A stretch of DNA of 64,000 nucleotides from Thermomonas sp. (GCF_020850895.1 NZ_JADZDS010000078.1:1-64000), one strand, 5' to 3'; shown: positions 43,671 through 56,973, numbered from the stretch's first letter. The notes: a model not told the origin generated them from the sequence alone. Numbers and translations: made by a program.

Positions 43671-43712
43671 TCAACGCCCCGAAATCACCGCGACAGGATA
43701 CCGGATGGCGCG

Positions 43713-44426
43713 TCAACGCCGGGTGTGGCGCACGAACCTGCGCAGTACGCGGCGCGCCAATGGCGTGGCCTTGACCGCCGCATGCAGACTGTCGGCACAG
43801 CGTCCGGCACGGGCCAGGTCGTCAGCGCGGGCATTGATGTAGCCGCGCATGTGCGCAGTGCCGAACTCGGGATGGAACTGCACGCCCCAAGTCGAATCCC
43901 CCCAACGCAGCGCGTGGCAGGCGTCGTGCGCATTGCTGGCCAGCACCACCGCATCGGCCGATGGCTTCAGCACGCTCTGCATGTGGGTGGCCTGCACCGG
44001 AAACTGCATCGGCAGCCCGGCGAACAAGGGATCGCCTGACGCCGCCGCGGTCAGCTCGATATCCACGGTCCCCATCTCGCGTCCCTTCGGGTTGTAGTCC
44101 ACCTCTCCGCCGAAGGCGTGCGCCAGCAACTGGTGGCCGTAACAGATGCCCAGCACCGGCAACCCGGCCTGTGCGGCCTCGCGCAGCCAATCGGCACTGC
44201 GTTCGCTCCAGTCCAATCGATCGGTCACCATCGCCGCCGAGCCAGTGACCAGCACGCCGGCGAAGCCTTCGCGGCTGGGCAGCGCCTCACCATGTTCGAC
44301 ATCGACCACGATGGCCTCGTCGCGACCAAGCCCGGAGGCCACCCGGATCCAGTGCGAGAAGCTGCCATAACGATGCATCGAGGTGATCGGGTGGCCGGTC
44401 TGCAGGATCAGGAACGGGGCGGGCAT
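43713..44426 (-). CDS. Class I glutamine amidotransferase (GATase1-like)
   Basis: The 237-residue protein has the class I glutaminase nucleophile in [15 protein letters not shown] and the catalytic His-Glu in GVQFHPEF, as in the GuaA N-terminal domain, but it lacks any synthetase part. Stand-alone proteins of this group hydrolyse gamma-glutamyl amides or serve as partners of other enzymes. Location divergent from glyQ gives no further hint. Active site appears intact. Confidence 0.85.
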   Translation of the reverse strand: MPAPFLILQTGHPITSMHRYGSFSHWIRVASGLGRDEAIVVDVEHGEALPSREGFAGVLVTGSAAMVTDRLDWSERSADWLREAAQAGLPVLGICYGHQLLAHAFGGEVDYNPKGREMGTVDIELTAAASGDPLFAGLPMQFPVQATHMQSVLKPSADAVVLASNAHDACHALRWGDSTWGVQFHPEFGTAHMRGYINARADDLARAGRCADSLHAAVKATPLARRVLRRFVRHTRR

Positions 44427-44470
44427 GGGCGTTTCATCCGGTTCCCGCCGGGGCGCGGGGCAGGCGCATT

Positions 44471-44476
44471 TATACT
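44471..44476 (+). promoter_or_regulatory. Candidate -10 element of the glyQS promoter
   Basis: TATACT at 44471-44476 matches the sigma-70 -10 consensus in five of six positions. No good TTGACA is seen 17 bases upstream, so strength is uncertain. A 6-bp hairpin (CGCTCG/CGAGCG, 44484-44502) follows. The leader to the glyQ start at 44615 would be about 130 bases long. Confidence 0.4.
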
Positions 44477-44614
44477 AGACAATCGCTCGTCGCATTCGAG
44501 CGCAGATGGCAGCAGGCCATGTCCTGCGTGCATCATCGGCCTTGCCCGACCGATGTCGGCATCGCGCACACGTCCGCCCATCCTTCTCTCGCTGCTTTTG
44601 CAACCTCCACCTCC

Positions 44615-45526
44615 ATGACCGTCGCCATCACCTTCCAGCAACTCATCTCGCGCCTCAACGCCTATTGGGCGGAGCAGGGCTGCGTGCTGATCCAGCCGCT
44701 CGACCTCGAAGTCGGGGCAGGCACCTTCCATCCCGCCACCTTCCTGCGCGCGATCGGGCCGGAAAGCTGGAACGCGGCCTACGTGCAGCCTTCGCGCCGC
44801 CCCACCGACGGCCGCTACGGCGACAACCCCAATCGCCTGCAGCGCTATTACCAATACCAGGTGGTGATGAAGCCCAGCCCCGACAACATCGTCGAGCTGT
44901 ATTTCGATTCGCTGAAAAGCCTCGGCATCGATCCGCTGGTGCACGACCTGCGCCTGGTCGAGGACAACTGGGAATCGCCGACACTGGGCGCCTGGGGCCT
45001 CGGCTGGGAAGTGTGGTTGAACGGGATGGAAGTCACCCAGTTCACCTATTTCCAGCAAGCCGGCGGGCTCGAATGCCGGCCGGTGCTGGGTGAAATCACC
45101 TACGGCCTGGAGCGCCTCTGCATGTACCTGCAGAACTGCGACAACGTCTACGACCTGGTCTGGACCTACGGGCCCGACGGCGCGCCGGTGACCTATGGCG
45201 ATGTCTACCACCAGAACGAAGTCGAGCAGAGCGCCTACAACTTCGAACATGCCAATGTCGACGAAATGTTCCATCGCTTCGACGCCTGCGAAGCCGAGGC
45301 CATGAAGCTGGTCGAGGCTGGCCTGCCGCTGCCCGCCTACGAGCAGGTCACCAAGGCCAGCCACAGCTTCAACCTGCTGGACGCACGCCGCGCGATCAGC
45401 GTCACCGAGCGCCAGCGCTACATCCTGCGCGTGCGCACGTTGGCGCAGGCGGTGGCGAAGCTGTACGAGGCCAAGCGGCTGGACGCCGTTGCCAGCAAGA
45501 CGGCAGCCAAGGAGGCACAGGCATGA
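44615..45526 (+). CDS. glyQ: Glycine--tRNA ligase alpha subunit
   Basis: Catalytic subunit of the heterotetrameric glycyl-tRNA synthetase. The ATG at 44615 gives 303 residues, exactly the E. coli length. Typical blocks include [35 protein letters not shown] and the ATP-binding [14 protein letters not shown] and [21 protein letters not shown]. The stop overlaps the glyS start by four bases (ATGA). Confidence 0.96.
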   Translation: MTVAITFQQLISRLNAYWAEQGCVLIQPLDLEVGAGTFHPATFLRAIGPESWNAAYVQPSRRPTDGRYGDNPNRLQRYYQYQVVMKPSPDNIVELYFDSLKSLGIDPLVHDLRLVEDNWESPTLGAWGLGWEVWLNGMEVTQFTYFQQAGGLECRPVLGEITYGLERLCMYLQNCDNVYDLVWTYGPDGAPVTYGDVYHQNEVEQSAYNFEHANVDEMFHRFDACEAEAMKLVEAGLPLPAYEQVTKASHSFNLLDARRAISVTERQRYILRVRTLAQAVAKLYEAKRLDAVASKTAAKEAQA

Positions 45527-47694
45527 GCATGCAGCCGCTGTTGATCGAACTGGGCACCGAGGAACTGCCGGTCAAGGCGCTGCCGGGTCTGGCGCAGGCC
45601 CTGTTCGATGGCGTGCTCGCGGCGCTGGACAAGCGCGGCGTGGTGATCGAACGCGGCGATGCCAAGCCGCTGTATTCACCACGTCGGCTGGCGGTGCTGC
45701 TGCCGGGCGTGGCGATGCAACAACCGGAACAGCGCAGCGAGGTGCTGGGCCCGTACTTGAATATCGCGCTCGATGCCGACGGCAATCCCACCAAGGCACT
45801 GCAGGGCTTCGCCGCCAAGGCCGGGGTGGATTGGACCGCGCTGGAGAAAACCTCCGACGCCAAGGGCGAGCGCTTCGTGCATCGCGCGGTCACGCCGGGC
45901 GCGCTGACCATCGACCTGCTGCAGGGCGTGCTGGAGGACGCACTGGCGGGGATGCCGATTCCCAAGCCGATGCGCTGGGGCGATCACGCCTACGGGTTTG
46001 CACGCCCGCTGCACTGGCTGGTGGCCTTGCTCGGCGGCACCGTGGCCAGCGTCGAGGTGCTGGGCATTCGTGCAGGCCGCCATTCCCGTGGCCATCGCTT
46101 CCATGCGCCGGGCGATATCAGCTTCGCCCAGCCGCAGGACTATGTGCAGGCCATGCGCAGCGCCTTCGTGCTGGTTGATCCGGGCGAACGCCGCGCGCGG
46201 GTCATCGCCGAAGTCGAGGCCGCCGCCAAGGCGGTCGGTGGTAGCGCACGCATCAGCGAAGACAACCTCGCGCAGGTGAACTGCCTCAACGAATGGCCGG
46301 TAGCGGTGGCCTGCGCCTTCGAACGCGACTTCCTGGGCGTGCCGCAGGAAGCCTTGATCGAGACCATGGAGAGCAACCAGAAATTCTTTCCGGTGCTCGA
46401 TGGAGACGGCCGCCTGACCGAGCATTTCATCGGCATCGCCAATATCGAATCCAAGGCGCCGGGCGAGATCCGCAAGGGCTACGAGCGGGTGATTCGCCCA
46501 CGCTTCGCCGATGCCAAGTTCTTCTTCGATGAAGACCTGAAGCAAGGCCTGGCCGCGATGGGCGCGGGCCTGAAGGCCGTGACCTATCAAGCCAAGCTCG
46601 GCAGCGTGGCCGACAAGGTGGAACGGGTGGCCGCGCTGACGGAAACCATCGCCGCGCAGGTGGGCGTCGATCCGACGCAAGCCAAGCGTGCGGCGATGCT
46701 GGCGAAGAACGACCTGCAATCGCGCATGGTCAACGAATTCCCGGAATTGCAGGGGATCGCAGGACGCTATTACGCACAGCGTGCGGGCGAATCCGCGGAG
46801 GTGGCACTGGCCATCGACGAGGCCTATCGCCCGCGATTTGCCGCCGACGACATTGCGGCCTCGCCATTGGGAAAATTGCTGGCCATTGCCGAACGGCTCG
46901 ACACGCTGGCCGGTGGCTTTGCCGCAGGCCTGAAGCCCACCGGCAACAAGGACCCGTTCGCGCTGCGCCGCAATGCCTTGGGGTTGGCGCGCACCATCAT
47001 CGAATCCGGTTTCGAACTGGATTTGAAGGCACTGTTGGCAACATCTGCACAGGGCGCCATCGGCTCCATCCAGACGGTCATTCATCGCACGCTGGATGCG
47101 AAGCTGGCTGCCGCAAAGAGCGAGGGCGTCAAGGCAGTGGGCGCGAGCACAGGCACGTGGATGCCGGTTGGGGAAACCGTGGCCACTGATCTGTACGACT
47201 TCATCCTCGACCGCCTGCGCGGTTACTACGCCGACCGTGGCGTCCCCGCCGCACATTTCAACGCCGTCGCCGAGCTCAAGCCGGCCTCACTGCACGATTT
47301 CGCCCGCCGTCTCGACGCCATCGGCCAGTTCGCCCAGCTGCCCGAAGCCGCCGCACTGGCCGCCGCCAACAAGCGCATCGGCAATATCCTGAAGAAAGCC
47401 GACATCACCATCCCGGCGATGAACGAGGCCGCCCTGCTGCGGGAGCCAGCCGAGCTGGCGCTGGCCGAGGCGGTGGAAACCGCTTACGCCGAAACCGGCC
47501 CGGCGCTGGCGCAGGGCGATTACGTCAGTGTGCTGACGCGACTCGCTCAGCTGCGCGCACCGGTGGACGCGTTCTTCGACGGCGTGATGGTCAACGCCGA
47601 TGACCCCGCCATCCGCGCCAATCGCCTCGCATTGCTGCACCGGTTGGCACAGCGGCTGGGCAGCGTGGCGGCGATCGAGTTCCTGTCGATCTGA
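45523..47694 (+). CDS. glyS: Glycine--tRNA ligase beta subunit
   Basis: Second subunit of glycyl-tRNA synthetase, involved in tRNA binding. The 723-residue protein starts [23 protein letters not shown], contains [23 protein letters not shown] and the HD-like domain ([29 protein letters not shown]) and ends with the DALR-type anticodon region ([24 protein letters not shown]). It is about 30 residues longer than E. coli GlyS (689), mostly within the middle. Start codon overlaps glyQ. Confidence 0.96.
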   Translation: MSMQPLLIELGTEELPVKALPGLAQALFDGVLAALDKRGVVIERGDAKPLYSPRRLAVLLPGVAMQQPEQRSEVLGPYLNIALDADGNPTKALQGFAAKAGVDWTALEKTSDAKGERFVHRAVTPGALTIDLLQGVLEDALAGMPIPKPMRWGDHAYGFARPLHWLVALLGGTVASVEVLGIRAGRHSRGHRFHAPGDISFAQPQDYVQAMRSAFVLVDPGERRARVIAEVEAAAKAVGGSARISEDNLAQVNCLNEWPVAVACAFERDFLGVPQEALIETMESNQKFFPVLDGDGRLTEHFIGIANIESKAPGEIRKGYERVIRPRFADAKFFFDEDLKQGLAAMGAGLKAVTYQAKLGSVADKVERVAALTETIAAQVGVDPTQAKRAAMLAKNDLQSRMVNEFPELQGIAGRYYAQRAGESAEVALAIDEAYRPRFAADDIAASPLGKLLAIAERLDTLAGGFAAGLKPTGNKDPFALRRNALGLARTIIESGFELDLKALLATSAQGAIGSIQTVIHRTLDAKLAAAKSEGVKAVGASTGTWMPVGETVATDLYDFILDRLRGYYADRGVPAAHFNAVAELKPASLHDFARRLDAIGQFAQLPEAAALAAANKRIGNILKKADITIPAMNEAALLREPAELALAEAVETAYAETGPALAQGDYVSVLTRLAQLRAPVDAFFDGVMVNADDPAIRANRLALLHRLAQRLGSVAAIEFLSI

Positions 47695-47762
47695 TCGCCC
47701 GTCCGTATCCGCGTTCAGCAGCGGGCGGGCAGACCTACGCCGCAGCCCGCTATCCTGAGAGC

Positions 47763-49697
47763 ATGCCGAACACCCGGTATCGCATCACCGTCGCCCTCGC
47801 CTGCCTGATCGCCAGCGCACCTGCATTTGCCGTCAAGGTGCGTCAGATTCGGATCGAAGGCCTGCACGATCCCGCCGTCGAGGCCAATGTGCGCAGCGCA
47901 CTGTCGCTGCAGGACGCGCTGGATCGTGAACTGCGGCCGCGCCGCCTGGCCTATTTGCTGCGAACCGCCAATGACGAAGTCCGGACGGCGCTGGAACCCT
48001 TCGGCTATTACGCGCCGACCATCACCATCCAGCGCAGTGATCGCAGCGGCATCACATCGACTGCACACGATGAGGCCGACGAGGGCAGCGCCGATGACGT
48101 GGCGAGCGGCGATGCAAAATCCGACAGCCCCTTGCTCGAGGATGACGACAGCGCGGTCGACCCGCCCGATCCGGAGGCGAAGGGCACGATCCGCAGCCGT
48201 GGCGATGCCCTGACCGTCACCATCACGATCAACCTGGGGCCACCTGTGCGCGTGCGCGGCTTCGATCTTGGCGTCGATGGCGCGGCCAGCACCGACCCGA
48301 CCGTGGCAGCTGCGCTCGCGCAATTCCAGCCACGTGCCGGCGAGGTCATGAACCATGCGCTGTACGAGGATGGCAAAGCCAGGATCAGTCGGGCGCTGTC
48401 CGCGCATGGCTGGTTCGATGCCAGCCTCGACGAACACCGGGTCGAAGTGACCCGCGAGGCGCAGGCCGCCGACCTGCAACTGCGCTGGAATTCCGGCCAA
48501 CGCTACACGCTCGGTGAGGCACGCTTCAACCAGACACCAACGCCCTTCCTGCGCGACGACCTGCTGCGCAAATTGGTGCCGTGGCAGGTCGGTGAGGCTT
48601 ACGATGACGCCGAGCTGGAACGGCTGCGCCGCTCGCTGGTGGCACTGGACTACTTCGCGCTGGTCGATGTGCAAGCCCAGCCCGATCAGGCCAGCGACCA
48701 CCGCACACCCGTCGCCGTCGAACTGACCCCCGCCAAACGCAGCATCTACACCCTCGGCCTGAGCTACGGCACGCTGGATGGCCCCGGCATCAGCGCCAGC
48801 GTCGAGCGCCGCTACCTCAACAGCCGCGGGCACAAGGCGCTGGCACAGGTCGACTGGGCGCGCCTGCGCAAGGCCGTCACCCTGCAATACCGGATCCCCG
48901 CCTTCGCCTGGCTGGACGGCTGGTACACCGCCAGCCTGCAGGCCAGTGACGAGCAGACCGATTACGTCAACAGCCGGCGGCTGGAATTCGTGGCCAGCCG
49001 CAGCGGGCAATACAACGACCACCTCAACCTGATCGCCTCGCTGCATCTGCTGCGCGAGCGCTGGGCCTATCGTTCCATCCTCAAGCCCACCGAGGACTTC
49101 CGTTTTGCCAGCTTCCTGTATCCGGCACTGCAAGCCGACTACATCGCCGTCGATGATCGCATGGCACCGCGCCGCGGCTTCGGTGCCAGTGCCATCCTGC
49201 GTGGCGGTCAAGGCGGCAGCGATGGCCATGCAAGCTTCGCCCAACTCTACCTGTCAGCGCAGTGGTTCCATGGCTTCGATGCCGACAGTCGCCTGATCGT
49301 GCGCGGCGAGTTTGGCCACACCTTCACCGACGACGTGCTCGACCTGCCGCCCAGCCTGCGCTTCTACGCTGGCGGCGACCGCAGCGTGCGCGGTTATGGC
49401 TGGCACGAGATCGGCCCGCGCATCGTCACCAGCGGTGGCGATTTCTTCACCGGCGCGCCGAACCTGCTGACCGCCAGCCTCGAATACGAGCGCTATTTCA
49501 ACGGCCCGTGGGGCGCAGCCGTATTCGTCGACAGCGGCAGTGCCTTCGATGGCCGCAGGCCCGACATGCACACCGGTGTAGGCATTGGCCTGCGCTGGCG
49601 CTCGCCGGTCGGCCCGGTGCGGATCGACCTGGCGCACGGTCTGAATGACCCGGATTCGCCGGTGACGCTGCATCTGAATATCGGGGCGGATCTGTGA
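47763..49697 (+). CDS. tamA: Outer-membrane autotransporter assembly factor TamA
   Basis: Omp85-family outer-membrane barrel that works with TamB to insert certain outer-membrane proteins. The 644-residue product has a Sec signal peptide (cleavage after AFA), about three POTRA-type domains (KVRQIRIEGLHDP first) with an acidic insert around residues 99-140, and a C-terminal 16-stranded barrel region with the conserved YTLGLSYGTLDGPG and RIDLAHGLNDPDSPVTLHLNIGADL end. It precedes tamB and overlaps its start. Confidence 0.93.
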   Translation: MPNTRYRITVALACLIASAPAFAVKVRQIRIEGLHDPAVEANVRSALSLQDALDRELRPRRLAYLLRTANDEVRTALEPFGYYAPTITIQRSDRSGITSTAHDEADEGSADDVASGDAKSDSPLLEDDDSAVDPPDPEAKGTIRSRGDALTVTITINLGPPVRVRGFDLGVDGAASTDPTVAAALAQFQPRAGEVMNHALYEDGKARISRALSAHGWFDASLDEHRVEVTREAQAADLQLRWNSGQRYTLGEARFNQTPTPFLRDDLLRKLVPWQVGEAYDDAELERLRRSLVALDYFALVDVQAQPDQASDHRTPVAVELTPAKRSIYTLGLSYGTLDGPGISASVERRYLNSRGHKALAQVDWARLRKAVTLQYRIPAFAWLDGWYTASLQASDEQTDYVNSRRLEFVASRSGQYNDHLNLIASLHLLRERWAYRSILKPTEDFRFASFLYPALQADYIAVDDRMAPRRGFGASAILRGGQGGSDGHASFAQLYLSAQWFHGFDADSRLIVRGEFGHTFTDDVLDLPPSLRFYAGGDRSVRGYGWHEIGPRIVTSGGDFFTGAPNLLTASLEYERYFNGPWGAAVFVDSGSAFDGRRPDMHTGVGIGLRWRSPVGPVRIDLAHGLNDPDSPVTLHLNIGADL

Positions 49698-52600
49698 TGC
49701 AGCAGACGCCTGACGCAAACACGACCACGCCACAGTCCGCGCCGACGCGGCGACGCCTGCGCAGGATTCTTGTCGCGTTTGTTGCGGTGGCGCTGCTCGC
49801 TGCCATTGGCCTGCTGTGGCTGCTCAATACCGCAAGCGGTCGCGACTTCGCGTTACGCCAACTCGTTGCACGGCTGCCGACCGGCAGCACATTGCAATGG
49901 AAATCCGCACAAGGCGACCTCGCCGGGCCGCTGACACTGCAAGGCGTGCAATTCGCAACGCCGGTGCAACGCAACGCGCACTGCAAGCCAACCCTCGCAG
50001 CACAGTGCGCCACCGGCACCTTGCGACTGCAGATTGAGCAACTCCAGCTCGACCCGGCACTGCTGCCTTTGTTGGCGCGTCGATTGCGATTGGACACGCT
50101 GTCCGTGCGTGGCGTGCAGTTGGACCTGCCGCGCGACGACACCCCGCTGGAGCTGCCGCACTGGCCAGACCTGCTGCCGACACTCGACCTTCCGCTGACC
50201 GTGCAAGCCGATGCGCTTGTGCTTGATGACGCCCGCATCGCCCGTGAAGGCGAGGCCCTGATCGCCGTGCACAGCGTGCGCGGTGGCTTGCGCGTGGGTG
50301 AAGGCGCGCTGCATGTCGAACAGCTGCGGATCGACAGTGATCGCGGCGTCTTCAACGCCCACGGCGATTACGCACCACGCGACAACTTTCGCACCGACCT
50401 GACCGCCTCGGCACAATTGCCAGCCAAGCTTGGGCAAGCGGCACCCGCACTCAAGCTGCGCGTGCAGGGCGATCTATCCAACCTGCAGGCGACTGCCGAA
50501 GGTCGCTTGCCCGGTGCCACGCACCTGAATCTGACGCTCAGCGGCGACACCACGGCTCCGCGCTGGCAGTTGCAGGCCAGCAGCGAAGGGCTCGATCCGG
50601 ATGTTTTCATGGGCCACACGGCCAGTGGAACGCCACTGCGATTCAGCTTCGTCGCCAGCGGCATCGGTGGTTCGGCAGACCTGCGCGGCAGATTCAGTGC
50701 CGGCGATTTCACCGCGCAGTTGCAGCCATCGAAATTGCGCGTCAACGACCAGCGCATCGACCTGCAACCGCTGGTGGTCGATCTGCTGCATGGGCGTATC
50801 ACCGCCAATGGCCATGTCGAACTGAAGGATTCCGATCAAGCCAGCGTGGCACTGGCGCTGGCGGCGCGCGGGCTGCGCTGGAGTGATGCCAATGGTCGCA
50901 ACCTCGTTGCCGGCGATGCCGATCTACATCTCAGCGGACGTCTCGATCAATGGACACTGCGCGGCCAGGCGCGGCTGGCACGCGACCAGGATCGTGCGAC
51001 GGTCGATCTCACGGGCAGCGGCGACCGCAACGGCATGCGTCTGCAACGCTTCGATGCCGGCACCAACCTCGGCAAACTTTCCGCCACCGGCATGCTGGCG
51101 TGGTCGCCCGCACTGCGCTGGCAAGCCGATGCCAATCTGCGCGACTTCGATCCCGGCAATTTCCTGCCGGACTGGCCGGGCGCACTGCGCGGCCGCGTCA
51201 CATCCAGCGGCGAACAACGCAATGGCACGCTGACTGCACGCTTCGATGCACGCGATCTCGGCGGCCAGCTGCGTGGTCGCCCGCTCTCCGGACATGCGCA
51301 GCTTGCCATCGATGCTGCGCGTTATTCCGGCGAACTGGCGCTGAGCTTGGGTGGCAGCAGAATCGAAGCCAAGGGCAAGGTTGATACGACACTGGCGGTC
51401 GATGCGCGTTTCGATCCGCTGCAGCTGGAGGATCTGTTGCCGGGTGCAAGCGGTCGCCTGCAGGGTCAGGTGTCCCTGCGCGGTACGCCCGCGATGCCGG
51501 ACCTGCGCGTCGATCTGCAGGGCCAGTCCCTCGTCTATCGTGAATTCCGCGCAAGTGCATTGCAGCTCCATGGCCAGCTGCCGTGGTCACAAGGCGACGG
51601 CACGCTGTCCGTTGCGGCCGAGGATGTGCACGCTGGGGTGGTATTGGCATCCCTGCATGCAAATCTGCGCGGCGCATTGAGCCGGCTCGTTGTTGAACTT
51701 GACGCCCGTGGCGAGGCAGGTGCACTCAACATTGCCGGCAGTGCGCGTCAAACAGGCACACGTTGGCAAGGCCAGCTCACGCGGCTGTCGCTGACACCCA
51801 CACAAGGCAGCGCATGGGCTTTGCGTTCCCCCAGTAGTTGGGGGTGGGATGGTCACGCCATCAGCATCAGCGACACCTGCCTGCAGGTCACGCTGGGCGG
51901 CAGTCTGTGTGCCAGCGGTGCTTGGCCACGTGCTGGCATCGCCCTGAAAGGCGATGCGCTGCCACTGGCATTGCTGGCCGACTGGCTGCCGGCACGCGAG
52001 GACGGCCGTCGCTGGTTGCTGGATGGCACGCTCGACCTCGATGCTCACATCGCATCCGCTGCCCTGGGTTGGACGGCCAGCGCCCGCGTGCAATCCAGCA
52101 GCGGCGGCTTGCGCAGCGGCGCACGCGCACGCCGCGTGCTGTTCGGCTATCGCGATTTGAAGCTCGCACTGCAGGCCAACCCGCAACGCATCGAAGGCGA
52201 GCTCGCCGCCGCGCTGAGTGGTGGTGGCAGGATCGACGCGCAACTGGCCACCGGCTGGGATGCCGCTGCGCCCTTGACCGGCAGCCTGCGCGCCAACACC
52301 AAGGAACTGACCTGGCTGGAATTGCTTTCCCCCGATCTGGCTGAACCCGGTGGCCTGCTCGCACTGGATGTGCAGCTTGCCGGCAGCCGCGGCCATCCCC
52401 GCCTCGGCGGCAGCGCGCAGTTGCAGGCCTTCAGTGCGGAGCTGCCGGCACTGGGCATCGGCATCGAGCAGGGCGAGGTCGAACTGCAGGCGCGCGAGGA
52501 CGGCAGCGCCCGCATCAGCGGCAGCCTTGCGACCGGCAAGGGCGTGTTGCATGTCGATGGCAATCTGGGCTGGCTGGACGACAGCACGCCGCTGCAAGTG

Positions 52601-53530
52601 TCGATCCGCGGCAACGAGGTGTTGCTGGCCGACACCCGCCAATTGCGTCTATTGGCTTCCCCCGACATGACCGTGCGCTGGCGCTCCGGTACTCCGGTCG
52701 AAGTACGCGGCGAGGTGCTGGTGCCGGAAGCCGATCTGCATTTGGAACGCCTGCAGTCCGGTGTTTCGCCCTCGCCCGACGTGGTGGTGCTGGATCCGGA
52801 CAAGCCGACGTCGGCAGTGACGCCGCTCGCGGTCGATCTCGACCTCGGCCTGCGCGTCGGCGACAAGGTGCGCATCGACGGCTACGGGCTGACCGGCAGC
52901 CTGTCCGGTGGCCTGCGCGTGCTCCAGCCGCCCGGCCGCGAGAGCCGTGCCACCGGCACGCTTGATGTCGCAGGCCGTTACCGCGCCTATGGCCAGAACC
53001 TGCAGATCACCCGTGGTCGACTGGCTTGGTCGAACGACGCCATCGGCAATCCGCGCTTGGACATCCGCGCTGAGCGCCACGTTGGCGACGTGGTGGCAGG
53101 CGTGGCCGTGGCCGGGCGCGCCAACGCGCCGCAGGCCAGCGTGTATTCCAACCCGGCGATGAGCCAGTCGGAAGCACTGGCCTACCTCACCCTCGGCCGC
53201 CCGCTGTCCACCTTGAACGGACGCGAGGCGCAACAACTCGGCGCCGCACGCTCCGCGCTCAATGCCGGTGCCGGCCTGCTGGCGGCGGAACTCGGCAACC
53301 GCATCGGCCTCGATGATGCCGGCGTCAGCCAATCGCGCGCACTCGGCGGCGAGGTACTGGGCATCGGCAAATACCTGTCGCCACGGCTGTACGTCAGCTA
53401 CGGCGTCTCGCTGCTCGGCACCGGGCAAGTGGTCACGCTGAAATACCTGTTGAAGAAAGGCTTCGACATCCAAGTGGAATCCAGCAGCGTGCAAAACCGC
53501 GGCTCGATCAACTGGCGGATGGAGAAGTAG
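49697..53530 (+). CDS. tamB: Inner-membrane translocation factor TamB
   Basis: Large partner of TamA that spans the periplasm and delivers proteins or lipids to the outer membrane. The 1277-residue product has an N-terminal signal anchor (ILVAFVAVALLAAIGLLWLL), a long beta-helical AsmA/TamB-type body and the DUF490 C-terminal domain ending in LLGTGQVVTLKYLLKKGF. The ATG at 49697 shares its first base with the tamA stop TGA; a GTG at 49694 is an alternative. Length agrees with E. coli TamB (1259). Confidence 0.93.
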   Translation: MQQTPDANTTTPQSAPTRRRLRRILVAFVAVALLAAIGLLWLLNTASGRDFALRQLVARLPTGSTLQWKSAQGDLAGPLTLQGVQFATPVQRNAHCKPTLAAQCATGTLRLQIEQLQLDPALLPLLARRLRLDTLSVRGVQLDLPRDDTPLELPHWPDLLPTLDLPLTVQADALVLDDARIAREGEALIAVHSVRGGLRVGEGALHVEQLRIDSDRGVFNAHGDYAPRDNFRTDLTASAQLPAKLGQAAPALKLRVQGDLSNLQATAEGRLPGATHLNLTLSGDTTAPRWQLQASSEGLDPDVFMGHTASGTPLRFSFVASGIGGSADLRGRFSAGDFTAQLQPSKLRVNDQRIDLQPLVVDLLHGRITANGHVELKDSDQASVALALAARGLRWSDANGRNLVAGDADLHLSGRLDQWTLRGQARLARDQDRATVDLTGSGDRNGMRLQRFDAGTNLGKLSATGMLAWSPALRWQADANLRDFDPGNFLPDWPGALRGRVTSSGEQRNGTLTARFDARDLGGQLRGRPLSGHAQLAIDAARYSGELALSLGGSRIEAKGKVDTTLAVDARFDPLQLEDLLPGASGRLQGQVSLRGTPAMPDLRVDLQGQSLVYREFRASALQLHGQLPWSQGDGTLSVAAEDVHAGVVLASLHANLRGALSRLVVELDARGEAGALNIAGSARQTGTRWQGQLTRLSLTPTQGSAWALRSPSSWGWDGHAISISDTCLQVTLGGSLCASGAWPRAGIALKGDALPLALLADWLPAREDGRRWLLDGTLDLDAHIASAALGWTASARVQSSSGGLRSGARARRVLFGYRDLKLALQANPQRIEGELAAALSGGGRIDAQLATGWDAAAPLTGSLRANTKELTWLELLSPDLAEPGGLLALDVQLAGSRGHPRLGGSAQLQAFSAELPALGIGIEQGEVELQAREDGSARISGSLATGKGVLHVDGNLGWLDDSTPLQVSIRGNEVLLADTRQLRLLASPDMTVRWRSGTPVEVRGEVLVPEADLHLERLQSGVSPSPDVVVLDPDKPTSAVTPLAVDLDLGLRVGDKVRIDGYGLTGSLSGGLRVLQPPGRESRATGTLDVAGRYRAYGQNLQITRGRLAWSNDAIGNPRLDIRAERHVGDVVAGVAVAGRANAPQASVYSNPAMSQSEALAYLTLGRPLSTLNGREAQQLGAARSALNAGAGLLAAELGNRIGLDDAGVSQSRALGGEVLGIGKYLSPRLYVSYGVSLLGTGQVVTLKYLLKKGFDIQVESSSVQNRGSINWRMEK

Positions 53531-53553
53531 GGCAGCGCCTTCGACAGCGTGGC

Positions 53554-54876
53554 TCACCGCGTGATCCGCGCACCCTTCAGGTGGGCCACGCCGCTTACGC
53601 TGTCGGTCCACACCAGCCAGGCCATGCCGTCGCCGGCCAGCAGCTTCAGGTAGCCGCTGGCCATCCCGCGTGCGCCCAGTCGGGCCACTTCGATGGTTTG
53701 CAGCCGGCGCTGCAGATCCGGGCTGTAGCGCGCCACCATCAGCGTCTGCCCCGGCGCGTTCTCGCGCAGCCACGCCACCCACACCTGCTGGCCGTCGAAG
53801 GCGACCGCGGCGCGGCCCAGCACCGGCTCGCCCGCGTCCAGCTCCACCGGCGCCGAGAAGCTGTCGCCGGCGTCCGTGCTGCGCGCCAGCTGCAGCAGCG
53901 GCTTGCCGTCGCGCTCGCTGTACCAAACCACGATCGCGGTGTTGCCTTGCGCGGCCAGCGCCGGGCCGGCCACCGGGCAGGCGTCGATCTTCCAGTCGTC
54001 CGCATGGACGATTTTCGGCGCGCTCCAGGCGCCGTTCTCGAACCGCAGCGTGGCGATGTCGCGGACGTTCTCCGCGTTGCGCGCGCGGTAGGCGAGCAGC
54101 GGGCCCCGGGCGGTCGCTGCGACCGTCACCTGGCAGCAGTCGCAGCTGTGCGGGTCGAGCACGACATCGGCGCCGCGCTGCAAGTTCAAGTCGAAGCCGT
54201 TGACCCGCAGTTGGGTACTTTTGCCTGCGTCCCCGCCGTCGTGGCCCATGCCGGCCATCGCGTGCGTGGCAGACGCGTCGGCTGCTGCCGCAGGTGCGGA
54301 CTCCGGCTGCGTCTCCGTCGCATCCGCTGGCGCACGCCCATCCAGCCAGGCGATGCCGAGGCTGTCATCGCCGGTTGGCCACAGCGCCGCGAAGCCGTGC
54401 TCGGCCGGTGCGCCATCGTCATTGACCCGGGTCATCTGCGCCCAGGTCATGCCGCCATCACGCGAGCGCGCCAACACCACGTCGGCATCGTGCTTGGCGC
54501 CGTTGGGACGCGACTGCAGCCATTGCGCCCACAGCGCGCCGTCGCGGGTGGCCAGCAGGTGCGGCGTGTTCGCCGCGCTGGCAGACAGCGAATTGCCGAT
54601 GGCAATCGTGCGCGGCTGGCTCTGCCAACCATCGGCTTCGGTATACGAAGAAAACTGAAGGACGTTGCGCCGGCCTTCGCGACGGTTGATCCAACTCAGC
54701 AGGATCCGTCCGTCCGGCGTACGCACCAGATCCGGCGCCATCGAACCGGCCTCGGCCGGCAACGGCCACACCTGCGCGGTGAATTTTCCATTGGCTGGCT
54801 TGGCCGGTGGCTTGTTGCCGCAGGCGGCCAACGACAGCGCGGCGACAGCCAGCACGGTGGCGATACGGATGTTCAT
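53554..54876 (-). CDS. Sialidase-like BNR-repeat lipoprotein
   Basis: The 440-residue protein has a lipobox LAAC after a signal peptide. The body contains Asp-box (BNR) repeats such as ARSRDGGMTWAQM and ARSTDAGDSFSAP, so it probably folds as a six-bladed beta-propeller of the sialidase superfamily. A CDCC cluster and a Met/His-rich stretch (HAMAGMGHDGGD) may bind metal. Catalytic residues of true sialidases are not evident, so a binding or scaffolding role is as likely. The ATG at 54876 opens the signal peptide. Confidence 0.75.
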   Translation of the reverse strand: MNIRIATVLAVAALSLAACGNKPPAKPANGKFTAQVWPLPAEAGSMAPDLVRTPDGRILLSWINRREGRRNVLQFSSYTEADGWQSQPRTIAIGNSLSASAANTPHLLATRDGALWAQWLQSRPNGAKHDADVVLARSRDGGMTWAQMTRVNDDGAPAEHGFAALWPTGDDSLGIAWLDGRAPADATETQPESAPAAAADASATHAMAGMGHDGGDAGKSTQLRVNGFDLNLQRGADVVLDPHSCDCCQVTVAATARGPLLAYRARNAENVRDIATLRFENGAWSAPKIVHADDWKIDACPVAGPALAAQGNTAIVVWYSERDGKPLLQLARSTDAGDSFSAPVELDAGEPVLGRAAVAFDGQQVWVAWLRENAPGQTLMVARYSPDLQRRLQTIEVARLGARGMASGYLKLLAGDGMAWLVWTDSVSGVAHLKGARITR

Positions 54877-54970
54877 GGGCGTACCTGCAGGACGGATGCC
54901 GACATTGTCGCGCGGATGCCAAGTCTGCGGCAATCCAAATGCGAATCAATCTCTTTTCGAGTCCTGCGGT

Positions 54971-56860
<1,890 letters not shown>

Positions 56861-56973
56861 CGCATCGCCCTGCCGACCGCGTCGGCCATTTCGTGCGCCC
56901 GATCCCGACGCCGGTGTGGCCTTGGTCACGTTTCAAACACTGTCTTGGATCGGATGGGATTTTCGCACGTTGC

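Noticed and set aside
45676..47256. 526-codon minus-strand frame opposite glyS
   Set aside because: Antisense to glyS, which is complete with conserved motifs.
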